Shown: positions 37,557 through 48,682, numbered from the stretch's first letter. The stretch: 64,000 nt of DNA from Bradyrhizobium sp. ISRA464 (GCF_029910095.1 NZ_CP094526.1:2790001-2854000); one strand, 5' to 3'. Program-made: numbers and translations. Notes: generated by a model not told the origin, from the sequence alone.

Positions 37557-37630
37557 GCCCGGGCTTGACCCGGGCGTTCTTCGCCGTGGCGAGAAAGGCG
37601 GGGATGGCCGGGACGAGCCTAGCCATGACG
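37557..37630. repeat. palindromic intergenic repeat
   Basis: A perfect GCCCGGG/CCCGGGC hairpin with a CTTGA loop at 37557-37575, followed by a degraded second arm ending CATGACG. It lies between the receptor gene and livH of the second Liv operon, the same position class as the copies in the first Liv operon. Confidence 0.65.
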
Positions 37631-37686
37631 CTGTACCCGACTTTTGCGGCATGATCTTCGTTGCGTCCTCGCGGTTGAGCTGACCC

Positions 37687-38556
37687 ATGGCTTCTGTCCT
37701 CACCAACCTGTTCGACGGCGTCGCCTACGGCATGCTGCTGTTCGTGCTCGCCTGCGGGCTCGCGGTGACGCTCGGGTTGATGAACTTCGTCAATCTCGCG
37801 CATGGCGCTTTCGCCATGGCCGGCGGGTACGTTTGTGCCGTGCTGGTGAACAATTCCGGCTGGCCGTTCTTTGCCGCGCTGCCGCTCGCTTTCGTCGCGA
37901 GCGCCGCGATTGGCGCTGTGCTGGAGCGCGCTCTGTACCGCCATCTCTACACGCGCAGCCATCTCGACCAGGTGCTGTTTTCGATCGGCCTGGTGTTCAT
38001 GTCGGTTGCTGCGGTCGACTACATCATGGGATCGTCGCGGGTCTTCATCAAGCTGCCGGCGGCGCTGGAAGGGCAGATCGATCTGTTAGGCGTCGGGATC
38101 GGCCGCTACCGGCTGATGATCGTCGTGATCTGCGGTCTGCTGACGCTCGCACTGCAGCTGATCCTGTCCAGGACGCGGTTCGGCAGCCGCCTGCGCGCCG
38201 CGGTCGATGACCCGCGCGCCGCAATCGGGCTCGGCATCAACGTGCCGCAGGTGTTCGCATTCACCTTCGCCTTCGGCTGCGGACTGGCGGGACTCGGCGG
38301 CGCGTTGAGCGCGGAGATCCTCGGGCTCGATCCCTATTTTCCGCTGAAGTTCATGATCTACTTCCTGATCGTCGTGACGGTTGGTGGCTCCTCCAGCATC
38401 ACCGGGCCGTTCCTGGCTTCGTTGTTGCTCGGCATCGCCGATGTCGCCGGCAAGTATTACGTACCGAAGATGGGGCCTTTCGTGATCTATACCGTCATGA
38501 TCGTGATCCTGATCTGGCGCCCGAACGGCCTGTTCGGCCGTACCGCTGCGCGGTGA
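37687..38556 (+). CDS. livH: Liv-type ABC permease (LivH), second system
   Basis: 289 residues with about eight membrane helices. The block LGLMNFVNLAHGAFAMAGGY is the LivH hallmark, and DDPRAAIGLGINVPQVFAFT is the coupling loop to the ATPases. The C-terminus VILIWRPNGLFGRTAAR is also typical. The gene starts eight bases before the next permease's region and after a palindromic repeat, so it is probably transcribed with the receptor. Confidence 0.92.
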   Translation: MASVLTNLFDGVAYGMLLFVLACGLAVTLGLMNFVNLAHGAFAMAGGYVCAVLVNNSGWPFFAALPLAFVASAAIGAVLERALYRHLYTRSHLDQVLFSIGLVFMSVAAVDYIMGSSRVFIKLPAALEGQIDLLGVGIGRYRLMIVVICGLLTLALQLILSRTRFGSRLRAAVDDPRAAIGLGINVPQVFAFTFAFGCGLAGLGGALSAEILGLDPYFPLKFMIYFLIVVTVGGSSSITGPFLASLLLGIADVAGKYYVPKMGPFVIYTVMIVILIWRPNGLFGRTAAR

Positions 38557-38563
38557 GGCCGCC

Positions 38564-39595
38564 ATGACCGCGCTGACAGACGTTTCCTCTCAGGCAGTCG
38601 CCAGCGCGCGCTGGCGGATCAGCGAGGTGGTCTTCTGGGGTCTGGCGCTGGGCTGCGCCTTCCTGTTCCCGTCGCGCTATCTGATCATGACCGACATCGT
38701 GCGGCTCGGGCTGTTCGCGCTGTCGCTCGACCTCATCCTCGGTTACGCCGGCATCGTGTCGCTCGGGCATGCGGCCTTCTTCGGCGTCGGCGCCTATTCG
38801 GCTGGGCTGCTGGCGCTGCATGGCATCATCAACGAGCCCGTCATCGCGCTCGTCGCGGCCGGGCTCGTTGCGGCGGTGCTGGGTTTCCTGACCAGCTTCC
38901 TGGTCATCCGCGGCGTCGACCTGACGCGGCTGATGGTGACGCTCGGGATCGCGCTGCTGCTGGAAGCGCTCGCCGAACGCTTCTCCGACATCACCGGCGG
39001 CACCGACGGGCTGCAGGGCATCGAGATGCAGCCGATCCTCGGGCTGTTCGCCTTCGACATGTTCGGCAAGACCGGTTTTTTCTATTCGCTGATCGTGCTG
39101 TTTATCCTGTTCCTGCTCGCCCGACGCATCGTGCACTCGCCGTTCGGCCTGTCGCTGCGCGCGATCAGAAACAATCCGCTGCGCGCGGCGGCGATCGGCG
39201 TGCCGGTCAACCGCCGCCTGGTTGCCGTCTACACGCTCGCCGCGTTCTATGCGGGTATCGCCGGCGCGCTGTTCACCCAGACCACGGCGCTCGCCTCGCT
39301 CGACGTGTTCGCCTTCGAGCGCTCCGCCGATCTGATGCTGGTGCTCGTCATCGGCGGCACCGGCTATCTCTATGGCGGTCTGATCGGTGCCGTCGTATTC
39401 AAGATGCTGCAGGAGTTCTTCCAGGGCATCACCCCGCAATACTGGTTGTTCTGGATCGGTCTCGTGCTGGTCGTGATCGTGATGGTCGGCCGCGCGCGCC
39501 TCCACCGCTGGGTGCTGTTCGTGCCGAACCTGATCATCCGCCAGTTCGCCGGCCGCAAGGCCGTCGTCACCGTTCCCGAGAGTGATGCGTCATGA
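38564..39595 (+). CDS. livM: Liv-type ABC permease (LivM), second system
   Basis: 343 residues with nine to ten helices. The LivM motif LILGYAGIVSLGHAAFFGVG is near residue 58, and SLRAIRNNPLRAAAIGVPVN is the coupling loop. It starts seven bases after livH, and its stop overlaps livG by four bases (ATGA), so the three are tightly coupled. It partners LivH in the inner membrane. Confidence 0.92.
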   Translation: MTALTDVSSQAVASARWRISEVVFWGLALGCAFLFPSRYLIMTDIVRLGLFALSLDLILGYAGIVSLGHAAFFGVGAYSAGLLALHGIINEPVIALVAAGLVAAVLGFLTSFLVIRGVDLTRLMVTLGIALLLEALAERFSDITGGTDGLQGIEMQPILGLFAFDMFGKTGFFYSLIVLFILFLLARRIVHSPFGLSLRAIRNNPLRAAAIGVPVNRRLVAVYTLAAFYAGIAGALFTQTTALASLDVFAFERSADLMLVLVIGGTGYLYGGLIGAVVFKMLQEFFQGITPQYWLFWIGLVLVVIVMVGRARLHRWVLFVPNLIIRQFAGRKAVVTVPESDAS

Positions 39596-40344
39596 CGATC
39601 GCGCTCGAAACCCGGGGCCTGGAAAAATCGTTCGGCGGGCTCCGCGTCACCCGCGATCTCTCGCTGAAGGTGATGCGGGGCGCCCGCCACGCCCTGATCG
39701 GTCCGAACGGCGCCGGCAAGACCACCGTCATCAATCAGCTCACCGGCGTGCTCAGGCCGAACAGCGGCCGCATCCTGCTCGAAGGCAACGACATCACTGC
39801 TCTCTCCGTGCACAAGCGCGTGCTGCGCGGCCTGTCGCGCACCTTCCAGATCAACCAGCTCTATGCCGATCTCACCCCGCTCGAAACCATCGGGCTCGCC
39901 GTCTCCGAACGGATGGGCCGCGGCGGCGACTGGTGGCGGCGGATGGGCACGCGCAATGATCTCAATGCCGAGATCACCGAGATCCTCGCGCGCTTCCACC
40001 TGCTCGACGTGATGACCGAGCTGACCTCGACGCTGCCCTATGGCAAGCAGCGCCTGCTCGAGATCGCGGTGGCGATCGCCGCCAAGCCGCGGGTCCTGCT
40101 GCTCGACGAGCCGGCCGCCGGCGTGCCCGAAAGCGAGCGGCACGACATCCTGGCGGCGGTCGCGGCGCTGCCGCGCGACGTCACGGTCCTGCTGATCGAG
40201 CACGATATGGACCTGGTGTTCTCTTTCGCCGACCGCATCTCGGTGCTGGTCAATGGCGGGCTGCTCACCGAAGGTGCGCCCGACGAGGTCGCGCGCGATC
40301 CGCAGGTGAGGGCGGTCTATCTCGGCGAGGCGGCCGATGCCTGA
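39592..40344 (+). CDS. livG: Liv-type ABC ATPase (LivG), second system
   Basis: 250 residues. Walker A GPNGAGKTT, LSRTFQINQLYADLTPLETI, signature STLPYGKQRLLEIAVAIA, Walker B RVLLLDEPAAGVPESER, and H-loop LLIEHDMDLVF. It overlaps livM at its start and livF at its end (8 bp). It powers the permease pair. Confidence 0.92.
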   Translation: MTIALETRGLEKSFGGLRVTRDLSLKVMRGARHALIGPNGAGKTTVINQLTGVLRPNSGRILLEGNDITALSVHKRVLRGLSRTFQINQLYADLTPLETIGLAVSERMGRGGDWWRRMGTRNDLNAEITEILARFHLLDVMTELTSTLPYGKQRLLEIAVAIAAKPRVLLLDEPAAGVPESERHDILAAVAALPRDVTVLLIEHDMDLVFSFADRISVLVNGGLLTEGAPDEVARDPQVRAVYLGEAADA

Positions 40345-41053
40345 TCTTCTTTCCGTCCAGAGCCTGCGTGCCGGATATGGCGAGGCGGTGGTGCTGCCGG
40401 GCATGTCGCTGACCCTCGCGCAAGGCCAGGTGTTGGCGCTGCTCGGCCGCAACGGCACCGGCAAGACCACGCTGATCAATTCGATCGTCGGCATCACCCG
40501 CCGCTTCGGCGGCAGCGTGTCGCTCGCAGGCCATGACATCACGGCGCTGCGGCCGGACCAGCGCGCCCGCGCCGGCATCGGCTGGGTGCCGCAGGAGCGC
40601 AACATCTTCCGCTCGCTGACGGTGGAAGAGAACATGACGGCGGTGGCGCAGCCTGGGTCGTGGACCGTCGAGCGGGTGTACGAGATGTTTCCGCGGCTGA
40701 AGGAGCGGCGCGGCAATTTCGGCAACCAGCTCTCCGGCGGCGAGCAGCAGATGCTCGCGATCTGTCGCGCGCTGACGCTGAACCCGAAGGTGCTGCTGCT
40801 CGACGAGCCGACCGAGGGCCTCGCGCCGATCATCGTTGAGGAATTGTTAAAGGCGATCGGAACCATCACGCGCTCGGGCGGCATCTGCTCGATCATCGTC
40901 GAGCAGAATGCGCAAAAGATTCTGGGGCTCGCCGACCGCGTTGTGATATTGGAACGCGGCACGATCGTGCACGACGCCGCGAGCAGCGCGCTGAAAGCCG
41001 ATCCCTCCGTCCTTGAGCGCCACCTCGGCGTCTCCGGGGCCAAAGCACATTAG
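40337..41053 (+). CDS. livF: Liv-type ABC ATPase (LivF), second system
   Basis: 238 residues. Walker A GRNGTGKTT, WVPQERNIFRSLTVEENM, signature NQLSGGEQQMLAICRAL, Walker B KVLLLDEPTEGLAPI and H-loop region IIVEQNAQKILG. The classic LivF length is seen, without the basic tail of the copy at 23.4 kb. The MetE-like gene begins 19 bases downstream. Confidence 0.93.
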   Translation: MPDLLSVQSLRAGYGEAVVLPGMSLTLAQGQVLALLGRNGTGKTTLINSIVGITRRFGGSVSLAGHDITALRPDQRARAGIGWVPQERNIFRSLTVEENMTAVAQPGSWTVERVYEMFPRLKERRGNFGNQLSGGEQQMLAICRALTLNPKVLLLDEPTEGLAPIIVEELLKAIGTITRSGGICSIIVEQNAQKILGLADRVVILERGTIVHDAASSALKADPSVLERHLGVSGAKAH

Positions 41054-41072
41054 AAACGTCCGGGAGTTGACC

Positions 41073-42191
41073 ATGCAGCGAACCAAGCCTCCGTTCCGCG
41101 CCGACGAGGTCGGCAGCCTGTTGCGTCCGCCAAAGATCAAGGAGGCCCGCGCCAAGCGGGAAAAGGGCGAGATCTCGGCCGACGAGCTGCGCAAGGTCGA
41201 GGACATGGAGATCGAGAAGGTCGTGCACAAGCAGGCCTCGATCGGGTTGAAGCTCGCGACCGACGGTGAGTTCCGCCGCTCCTGGTGGCATTTCGATTTC
41301 CTCAGCCACCTGACCGGCTGCGAGCTGTTCCACCCGGAAACGGGCATTCAGTTCGCGGGCGTGCAGACCCGGCACGACGCCATCAGGGTGATCGGCAAGC
41401 TCGACTTCTCCGATCATCACCCGATGCTCGATCACTTCAGGTTCCTGAAGAAATACGCCGACCAGGCGCATGTCACGCCGAAGATGACGATCCCGTCGCC
41501 GGCGGTGCTGCACTTCCGTGGCGGCCGCAAGCTGATCTCGAGGGAGGTCTATCCCGATCTCGAGGAGTTCTTCCAGGACCTCGGCAAGACCTATCGCAAG
41601 GCAGTGAAGGCGTTCTACGACGCCGGCTGCCGCTACCTGCAATTCGACGACACGGTGTGGGCCTATCTGTGCTCGCAGGAGGAGTTGCAGAAGTCGCGCG
41701 ATCGCGGCGACAATCCCGATGGCCTGCAGGAGATCTATGCTCGCGTGATCAACTACGCGATCGCCGATCGTCCGTCCGATATGGTGATCACCACTCATGT
41801 TTGCCGCGGCAATTTCCGCTCGACCTGGATTTCGTCGGGCGGCTACGAGCCGGTCGCCGAGACCATGCTGGCCGGCACCAACTATGACGGCTACTTCCTC
41901 GAATATGATTCCGACCGTGCCGGCGGCTTCGAGCCGCTGCGCTTCCTGCCGAAGGGCAACAAGGTCGTGGTGGTCGGGGTCATCACCTCGAAGTTCGGCG
42001 AGCTCGAGAAGAAGGATGACATCAAGCGGCGGCTGGACGAGGCAGCAAAGTTCGCCCCGCTCGAGCAGCTCGCGGTGTCGCCGCAATGCGGCTTTGCCTC
42101 GACCGAGGAAGGCAACATCCTCTCCGAGGAAGAGCAGTGGGCCAAGCTGCGGCTCGCCGTCGAGGTCGCCAACGAAATTTGGGGCAAGTGA
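41073..42191 (+). CDS. MetE C-terminal-domain protein (cobalamin-independent methionine synthase II family)
   Basis: 372 residues from ATG 41073, preceded by CGGGAG. It matches only the catalytic C-terminal barrel of MetE; the N-terminal half of full-length MetE (about 750 residues) is absent. The zinc ligands are all present with near-normal spacing: His242 and Cys244 in ITTHVCRGNF, Glu277 in YFLEYDSDRAGG, and Cys339 in SPQCGFAST. Such stand-alone proteins transfer methyl groups to a thiol, probably homocysteine, from unknown or simple methyl donors. Its place at the end of a Liv operon suggests the imported compound may be a methyl donor or sulfur compound; that is inference. Confidence 0.85.
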   Translation: MQRTKPPFRADEVGSLLRPPKIKEARAKREKGEISADELRKVEDMEIEKVVHKQASIGLKLATDGEFRRSWWHFDFLSHLTGCELFHPETGIQFAGVQTRHDAIRVIGKLDFSDHHPMLDHFRFLKKYADQAHVTPKMTIPSPAVLHFRGGRKLISREVYPDLEEFFQDLGKTYRKAVKAFYDAGCRYLQFDDTVWAYLCSQEELQKSRDRGDNPDGLQEIYARVINYAIADRPSDMVITTHVCRGNFRSTWISSGGYEPVAETMLAGTNYDGYFLEYDSDRAGGFEPLRFLPKGNKVVVVGVITSKFGELEKKDDIKRRLDEAAKFAPLEQLAVSPQCGFASTEEGNILSEEEQWAKLRLAVEVANEIWGK

Positions 42192-42210
42192 CGGATACGC
42201 GATCACGCCG

Positions 42211-43928
42211 TCATTTCTCCGCCAGATAGACCTCGCCGAGCAGCGAGGAGTTCGACCACGGCACCTGCTTGCCCTTGGTCGCGGCGACGACCTCGGCGCG
42301 GACCCGCGTCAACATCTGCTGCACCTCGAGGCCGGGCGTGCCGATGTGGCGCGACAGCGCCGCCGAGAACGGGCTGTTGGCGCCTTCGCCGTCGAGTGCG
42401 ACCTGGCCCGGCGCGGTCGCGAACGCGATCAGTGTGCCGGCGCCGAGCGTCGAACCTGATCCGAGCGAAGCGGGCGCGGCAAGGCCGGATCCACTCGTAA
42501 TGCCGCGACTCGGGCCTGCGGACGCAACTTGCGGCGCCATCGGATTGTTGCGGCAGGCATCGAGGATCAGGATGTTGGTGCGGATCTGGTCGTCGAGCCC
42601 GGCCATGATCGTATCCATGTCGACCATCGCGTCGGTCATGCGGCCGCCTGCCCGGAAGTCGATGTCGATCGGCACGAGATAGTTGCGCCCGTCGACCTGC
42701 ACGCCATGACCGGCGTAGTAGACCACGGCGACCTGCGACCGCGCCGCTTCGCGCAGGAAGCCGTGGATCGTCTTCTGCGTCGCGATCGAGATCGAGGCCT
42801 TCGGAGACGGTGAAGCCGATCTCGCGCAAGCTCTTGGCGATCGCGCGTGCATCGCTGGGTGGATTGGGCAGCGCCTTCGCATGGGCGTAGGCGCCGTTGC
42901 CGATCACCAGCGCGACGCGCCGGCCAGTTGCTGCGGCCTGCGCTGCGGGCGCGGCGGGTGCCGCGCCAGGAGAGCCGGCCCGGTGGCCTGGCTCGCCTCG
43001 GCGGCGGGCGCTGCGGCGGTGTTGCGTGGCGCGGCGGCCGCCTCCTGCAGCAATGACAGCCGCACCTTGGCGGTGGCCTGATTGGCCTTGCTGCCCGCAT
43101 CCGACGCCTGGCCTTCGAGGGCCGCGGCATAATCCTGCTTGGCGTGCTCGCCGTCGCGCTTGGCTTCATGGGCGAGGCCGCGCTGGGGGTAGGCCGAGAT
43201 CAGCACGCTGCCCGGCGGCGTCATGATGTTGGCGGGCTCTTTCGCTTTCGCCAGCCGGATCGCCTCCGTGGTGTCTGCGATCGCGCGGTCGGCGTCGCCC
43301 TTGGCGCGCCAGATCACCGCGCGGTTGGTCAGGGGCTGCGGCAGCGACGGGTCGATGCGGATCGCCTCGTTGATATCTGCCAGCGCGCCGTCGAGATCGC
43401 CGAGCGCCTGCCTGCAAATGCCGCGACTGATAGGAGAAGGCCGATTTCGGCCCGGCCTTGATCGCGGTGTCATAATCGGCGATCGCCCTGGCGTAATCGC
43501 CCTTGGCGCGCCAGGCGTTGCCGCGATTGTGGAAGATAATACCGCTCGGCGGCCCCATCCGGAGCGCGTCGTTGAAGTCGGCGATCGCAATGTCGTACTC
43601 GCCTTTGTCGTAATAGGCCGAGCCGCGCAGATTGTAGATCGCGACGTTGGGCTTGAGGCGGATCGCCTCGGTGGCGTCAGCGATCACCTGCGGATAGTTG
43701 CCCTTCTTATTCCAGCCGACTGCGCGCCAGAAATAGATAGATGGTCGCGAGCTTCTCGCCGGAAAACACCTTCAGCGCGATGATCTTGCTGCAGGCGTCG
43801 ATCATCTGCTCGGCCGGCGTGGTCTCGGTGGTGCAGAGCGGTCCGAGCTGCGAGCGGGCCTGGGCGAGGCAGGGCGCCGACCACAGCGCGGCGGCGAGAA
43901 GGGCGAGGATCAGGCGCAGGCGGCGCAT
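42211..43928 (-). pseudogene. TPR/caspase-like (peptidase C14) protein with four frameshifts
   Basis: The gene starts with a signal peptide (MRRLRLILALLAAALWSAP, ending CLAQA). TPR-like repeats follow (AIYNLRGSAYYDKGEYDIAI, NRGNAWRAKGDYARAIADYD, LGDLDGALADINEAIRIDPS), then a Pro/Ala linker and a caspase-like domain (RVALVIGNGAYAHAKALPNP). The catalytic His is in VVYYAGHGVQVDG and the Cys in ILILDACRNNPMAP. The frame is broken near 43733-43742 (a 4-bp CTAT duplication), 43420-43435 (+1), 42940-42980 (-1) and 42778-42790 (+1). All pieces join in order, so decay is recent or the bases are miscalled. The intact form would be a secreted or periplasmic metacaspase-like protease. Confidence 0.85.
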
Positions 43929-44099
43929 CGGTCATCCAGCGTGGCGGGTGCATGACGAGCCATGGCGAGGCGGTTCACGCATGTTTGGTGACCGGTGCAC
44001 AGATAGGGGTTCAATCGGTGGGCAAAACGTGCTAGGGCACAATCGCTCTCTATTTCTGCCCACCATCGTCCCAACCACCGGCCCACGGCCCCTGGCTCC

Positions 44100-45455
44100 A
44101 TGAAGAACGACGAAATCCTCGGCCAGATCACGGACTTCTGCCGTCGTTCCGACATGGCGGAGACGACGTTCGGCCGCCGGGCCGTCAACGACGGCAAGCT
44201 GGTGCACCGGTTGCGCGAGGGCAAGCGCATTACCATCGATACGCTCGACCGCATCAACGCCTTCATCGCGACGTCGACGCCGGGCGGCGTGGCGCCGCCG
44301 CGCGGCTTGGTCGTGCCGCCGGAGAAGCGGGATCCGCGGGGCAATTTCCGCTTCTTCGAGAACCGCCAGCGATATCTGCTGTTCGTCCACACCTGCAGCG
44401 AGAAGCGGGTGATCGCCGACCGGGTCGCGCTGGAATTGTCCGCGATCCATCCGCGGCCGCCGGCGCTGCGGGTGTTTGACGCAGGCATGGGCGACGGCAC
44501 GGTGCTGGCGCGGGTGCTGCGGGCGATGCACGGCCGCTTCCCCCACATGCCGTTCTACGTTGCCGGGAAGGAGCTGAGCGTCGAGGATGTCCGCCTCACC
44601 CTGGACAAGGTGCCGGATCGCCTGTTCGAGCATCCGGCGAGCGTGTTCGTCTTCACCAACATGTACTACGCCGAGGCGCCCTGGCTGACGCCGCGGTCGA
44701 ACACGGCCGCCGCGAGCATGATCTGGCACGAGGTTCCCCTGCGCGGGGCCTCGTCGGGTGAGTTTGAGGCCCAGATCGCGGAACTCGGCCCGTTTCTTGA
44801 GCAGAACTGGCGGGCCATGGTCAGCCCCCGGACCGCCATGCCGATCTACGAGCGGCCGGTTGCCCTGGTGCTGTACCGGGACGATCACCGGTTCCTGCTC
44901 GATTCGATCATCCCCCGGGCCGGCCGGACCGAGGCCAATTTCGATCTCGTGATCGCCTCCCAGCCCTACCGGGCCAAATCGTCTGTGAATTTCCGCGCCA
45001 AGCGGATCATCGCCCCGCTGGCCCGGGCGTTGCGCGGCGGCGGGCGGCTGATAGGAATCCACTCCCATGGAGGCGATCCCGGGCTTGAAATCATTCAAGC
45101 CGTTTGGCCCGGAGAAAATCCTTTCGCCGTCAGCCGTCATGAGATATTGCGCGCGGTGAAATACGAGTTGGGGTCGGTCGGCCGCGAGCTGAACTTCAAC
45201 GCTTACGCCGATAACCGTTCGATTTTCCGATATGATATGGAAGCGCTGCCCAACGAGGTGACCGGCTCGATCGGAACCTCGACGGCCTTTGCAGCGTGGA
45301 ATGCGGCAGTGTATGTCGCGCAGATCGAAGATGACCGGTTGACCGAAACGACCGAAAACGGACGAGCTCTCGAGGCCACGCGCGAAGTTCTCCGCAAACA
45401 CAACGGGCTGTGGTTTTACGACGAATCCTACGTCATCTCGCGACGACGAGACTGA
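44100..45455 (+). CDS. HTH-like plus SAM-methyltransferase-like fusion upstream of metK
   Basis: 451 residues. Residues 1-57 look like a small DNA-binding unit found at the start of many alphaproteobacterial proteins (ETTFGRRAVNDGKLVHRLRE, GKRITIDTLDRINAFI). Residues 85-450 resemble a class I methyltransferase: motif I LRVFDAGMGDGTVLARVL with Asp127, then the post-I region and a long C-terminal half with IIAPLARALRGGGRLIGIHS. The product is soluble. It lies 60 bp upstream of metK on the same strand. A regulator that senses SAM through the methyltransferase fold is attractive but unproven; an ordinary methyltransferase is possible. Confidence 0.6.
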   Translation: MKNDEILGQITDFCRRSDMAETTFGRRAVNDGKLVHRLREGKRITIDTLDRINAFIATSTPGGVAPPRGLVVPPEKRDPRGNFRFFENRQRYLLFVHTCSEKRVIADRVALELSAIHPRPPALRVFDAGMGDGTVLARVLRAMHGRFPHMPFYVAGKELSVEDVRLTLDKVPDRLFEHPASVFVFTNMYYAEAPWLTPRSNTAAASMIWHEVPLRGASSGEFEAQIAELGPFLEQNWRAMVSPRTAMPIYERPVALVLYRDDHRFLLDSIIPRAGRTEANFDLVIASQPYRAKSSVNFRAKRIIAPLARALRGGGRLIGIHSHGGDPGLEIIQAVWPGENPFAVSRHEILRAVKYELGSVGRELNFNAYADNRSIFRYDMEALPNEVTGSIGTSTAFAAWNAAVYVAQIEDDRLTETTENGRALEATREVLRKHNGLWFYDESYVISRRRD

Positions 45456-45482
45456 CATTCCGGGGACATATTCACCAACGAA

Positions 45483-45497
45483 CGTCGGCGTCCGACG
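45483..45497 (+). promoter_or_regulatory. short hairpin in the metK leader
   Basis: CGTCGG and CCGACG form a six-base stem with a CGT loop, 18 bases before the metK ATG and just upstream of the AAGGGG ribosome-binding site. It could affect metK translation. I could not fit the 60-base leader to the SAM-II, SAM/SAH or SAH riboswitch patterns I know. Confidence 0.35.
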
Positions 45498-45515
45498 AAA
45501 CAAGGGGTTTGCTTG

Positions 45516-46709
<1,194 letters not shown>

Positions 46710-46715
46710 ATCTCG

Positions 46716-46812
46716 CGTCATTCCGGGGCGCTCGCGCGAGCAGCGAACCCGGAATCCTTAATCCTCAATTCGAGATTCCGGGTTCGCCGCTGCGCGGCGC
46801 CCCGGAATGACG
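46716..46812. repeat. palindromic intergenic repeat between metK and ahcY
   Basis: The outer arms CGTCATTCCGGGGCG and CGCCCCGGAATGACG and the inner arms GCGAACCCGGAATC (46743-46756) and GATTCCGGGTTCGC (46774-46787) give a long nested hairpin. It fills nearly the whole metK-ahcY gap and may attenuate read-through or stabilise the metK message. Confidence 0.8.
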
Positions 46813-46834
46813 AGCTCAACAACAGGAAGCTCTC

Positions 46835-48262
46835 ATGAACGCCCCCACGAAGCCAGGCTCCACCGACTACATCGTCAAGGACATTTCGCTCGCCGACTTC
46901 GGCCGCAAGGAGATCTCGCTCGCCGAGACCGAGATGCCCGGCCTGATGGCGACCCGCGAGGAATTTGGCCCGAAGCAGCCGCTGAAGGGCGCGCGCATCG
47001 CGGGCTCCCTGCACATGACGATCCAGACCGCGGTCTTGATCGAGACGCTGGCCGCGCTCGGCGCCGATATCCGCTGGGTCTCCTGCAACATCTATTCCAC
47101 GCAGGATCACGCGGCTGCCGCGATCGCGGCCGCCGGCATTCCCGTGTTCGCCGTGAAGGGCGAGACGCTGACCGAATACTGGGACTACACTGCCAAGCTG
47201 TTCGATTGGCACGGCGGCGGCACGCCCAACATGATCCTCGATGATGGCGGTGACGCCACCATGCTGGTGCATGCGGGCTATCGCGCCGAGCAGGGCGACA
47301 CTGCCTTCCTCGACAAGCCGACCTCGGAGGAAGAGGAGATCTTCTACGCGCTGATCAAGCGCCTCCTGAAGGAGAAGCCAAAGGGCTGGTTCGCCGAGAT
47401 CGCCAAGAACATCAAGGGCGTCTCGGAAGAGACCACCACGGGCGTGCACCGCCTGTACGAGATGGCCAACAAGGGCACGCTGCTGTTCCCGGCGATCAAC
47501 GTCAACGACAGCGTCACCAAGTCGAAGTTCGACAACCTCTATGGCTGCCGCGAGTCGCTGGTCGACGGCATCCGCCGCGGCACCGACGTGATGCTGTCGG
47601 GCAAGGTCGCGATGGTCGCGGGCTTCGGCGACGTCGGCAAGGGCTCGGCCGCCTCGCTGCGCCAGGCCGGCTGCCGCGTCATGGTCTCCGAGGTCGATCC
47701 GATCTGTGCGCTGCAGGCGGCGATGGAGGGCTATGAAGTCGTGACGATGGAAGACGCAGCTCCCCGCGCCGACATCTTCGTCACCGCGACCGGCAACAAG
47801 GACATCATCACCATCGAGCACATGCGCGCGATGAAGGATCGCGCCATCGTCTGCAACATCGGTCACTTCGACAACGAGATCCAGATCGCCAGCTTGCGCA
47901 ATCTGAAGTGGACCAACATCAAGCCGCAGGTCGACGAGATCGAATTCCCCGACAAGCACCGCATCATCCTGCTGTCGGAGGGACGCCTGGTGAACCTCGG
48001 CAACGCGATGGGCCATCCGTCCTTCGTGATGTCGGCCTCGTTCACCAACCAGACGCTGGCGCAGATCGAGCTGTTCGCCAACAACATGGACGGCAGGTAC
48101 GAGAAGAAGGTCTACGTGCTGCCGAAGACGCTGGACGAGAAGGTCGCCCGCCTGCACCTCGCCAAGATCGGCGTCAAGCTGACCGAGCTGCGCAAGGACC
48201 AAGCCGATTACATCGGCGTCAAGCCGGAAGGCCCGTACAAGTCGGACCATTATCGCTATTGA
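46835..48262 (+). CDS. ahcY: S-adenosylhomocysteine hydrolase
   Basis: 475 residues. NAD-dependent Ahc[53 protein letters not shown], catalytic [16 protein letters not shown] loop [18 protein letters not shown], and the C-terminal [13 protein letters not shown] that closes the neighbouring subunit's NAD site. It carries the roughly 40-residue insert (residues 150-195) common in alphaproteobacterial and plant-type enzymes. It splits SAH to adenosine and homocysteine, relieving inhibition of methyltransferases. Confidence 0.97.
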   Translation: MNAPTKPGSTDYIVKDISLADFGRKEISLAETEMPGLMATREEFGPKQPLKGARIAGSLHMTIQTAVLIETLAALGADIRWVSCNIYSTQDHAAAAIAAAGIPVFAVKGETLTEYWDYTAKLFDWHGGGTPNMILDDGGDATMLVHAGYRAEQGDTAFLDKPTSEEEEIFYALIKRLLKEKPKGWFAEIAKNIKGVSEETTTGVHRLYEMANKGTLLFPAINVNDSVTKSKFDNLYGCRESLVDGIRRGTDVMLSGKVAMVAGFGDVGKGSAASLRQAGCRVMVSEVDPICALQAAMEGYEVVTMEDAAPRADIFVTATGNKDIITIEHMRAMKDRAIVCNIGHFDNEIQIASLRNLKWTNIKPQVDEIEFPDKHRIILLSEGRLVNLGNAMGHPSFVMSASFTNQTLAQIELFANNMDGRYEKKVYVLPKTLDEKVARLHLAKIGVKLTELRKDQADYIGVKPEGPYKSDHYRY

Positions 48263-48304
48263 TCCGCCTTTCAGACCACAAGAGGGGGAACTTAGAATCT
48301 AGCT

Positions 48305-48415
48305 ATGATGAATTGGCTCAGAACGTTCCTTGTAGTATTTGGGATCTTTGCTGGATGGTTAGCATTGAGCGTGCTCATCTATGAGGATAATTTCACGATT
48401 GTTGATTGCCCATAG
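48305..48415 (+). CDS. 36-residue single-span membrane miniprotein (hypothetical)
   Basis: An ATGATG start is followed by 36 codons and TAG. The sequence begins MMNWLRTFLVVFGIFAGWLA and ends EDNFTIVDCP: a short N-terminus with one Arg, a single hydrophobic helix, then an acidic tail. A purine-rich AGAGGGGGA lies about 14-22 bases upstream, slightly far for ideal. It lies 42 bp after ahcY on the same strand and is AT-richer than its neighbours. No family known to me; could be a chance frame, but the clean amphipathic layout argues for a real miniprotein. Confidence 0.45.
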   Translation: MMNWLRTFLVVFGIFAGWLALSVLIYEDNFTIVDCP

Positions 48416-48682
48416 TTGTCGCCGACAGGACTAGTATAATTCCAGCGCGCCTTGAGTTGCAGCGTACGATCTCGCCGCTAGCGAATAGTTCGTGTGAGAT
48501 CGCTGTCTCCCACGTCTGATCAACGATGGGCAAGCGCTGCCAACCAGCGCGCCCGTAGCGCCCCTGCTGCACGCTTGCTTGGGTGATTTCGCAAACATCT
48601 ATCCGCGGAGAAATTGTTATGGGTGTCGGGCCCGCACCTTGAGGCGGCTCCCTGGAATGACGCGTCAGCATGCGGGACGGAC

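Noticed and set aside
45456..45515. SAM-II, SAM/SAH or SAH riboswitch before metK
   Set aside because: The leader is only 60 bases with one six-base hairpin; I could not lay the known consensus cores onto it. A covariance-model search would settle this.
46710..46834. SAH riboswitch before ahcY
   Set aside because: The gap is almost entirely a palindromic repeat of the dispersed type, not a riboswitch fold.
46718..48250. Minus-strand 510-codon frame opposite ahcY
   Set aside because: Complete overlap with a certain ahcY; shadow composition, no motifs.
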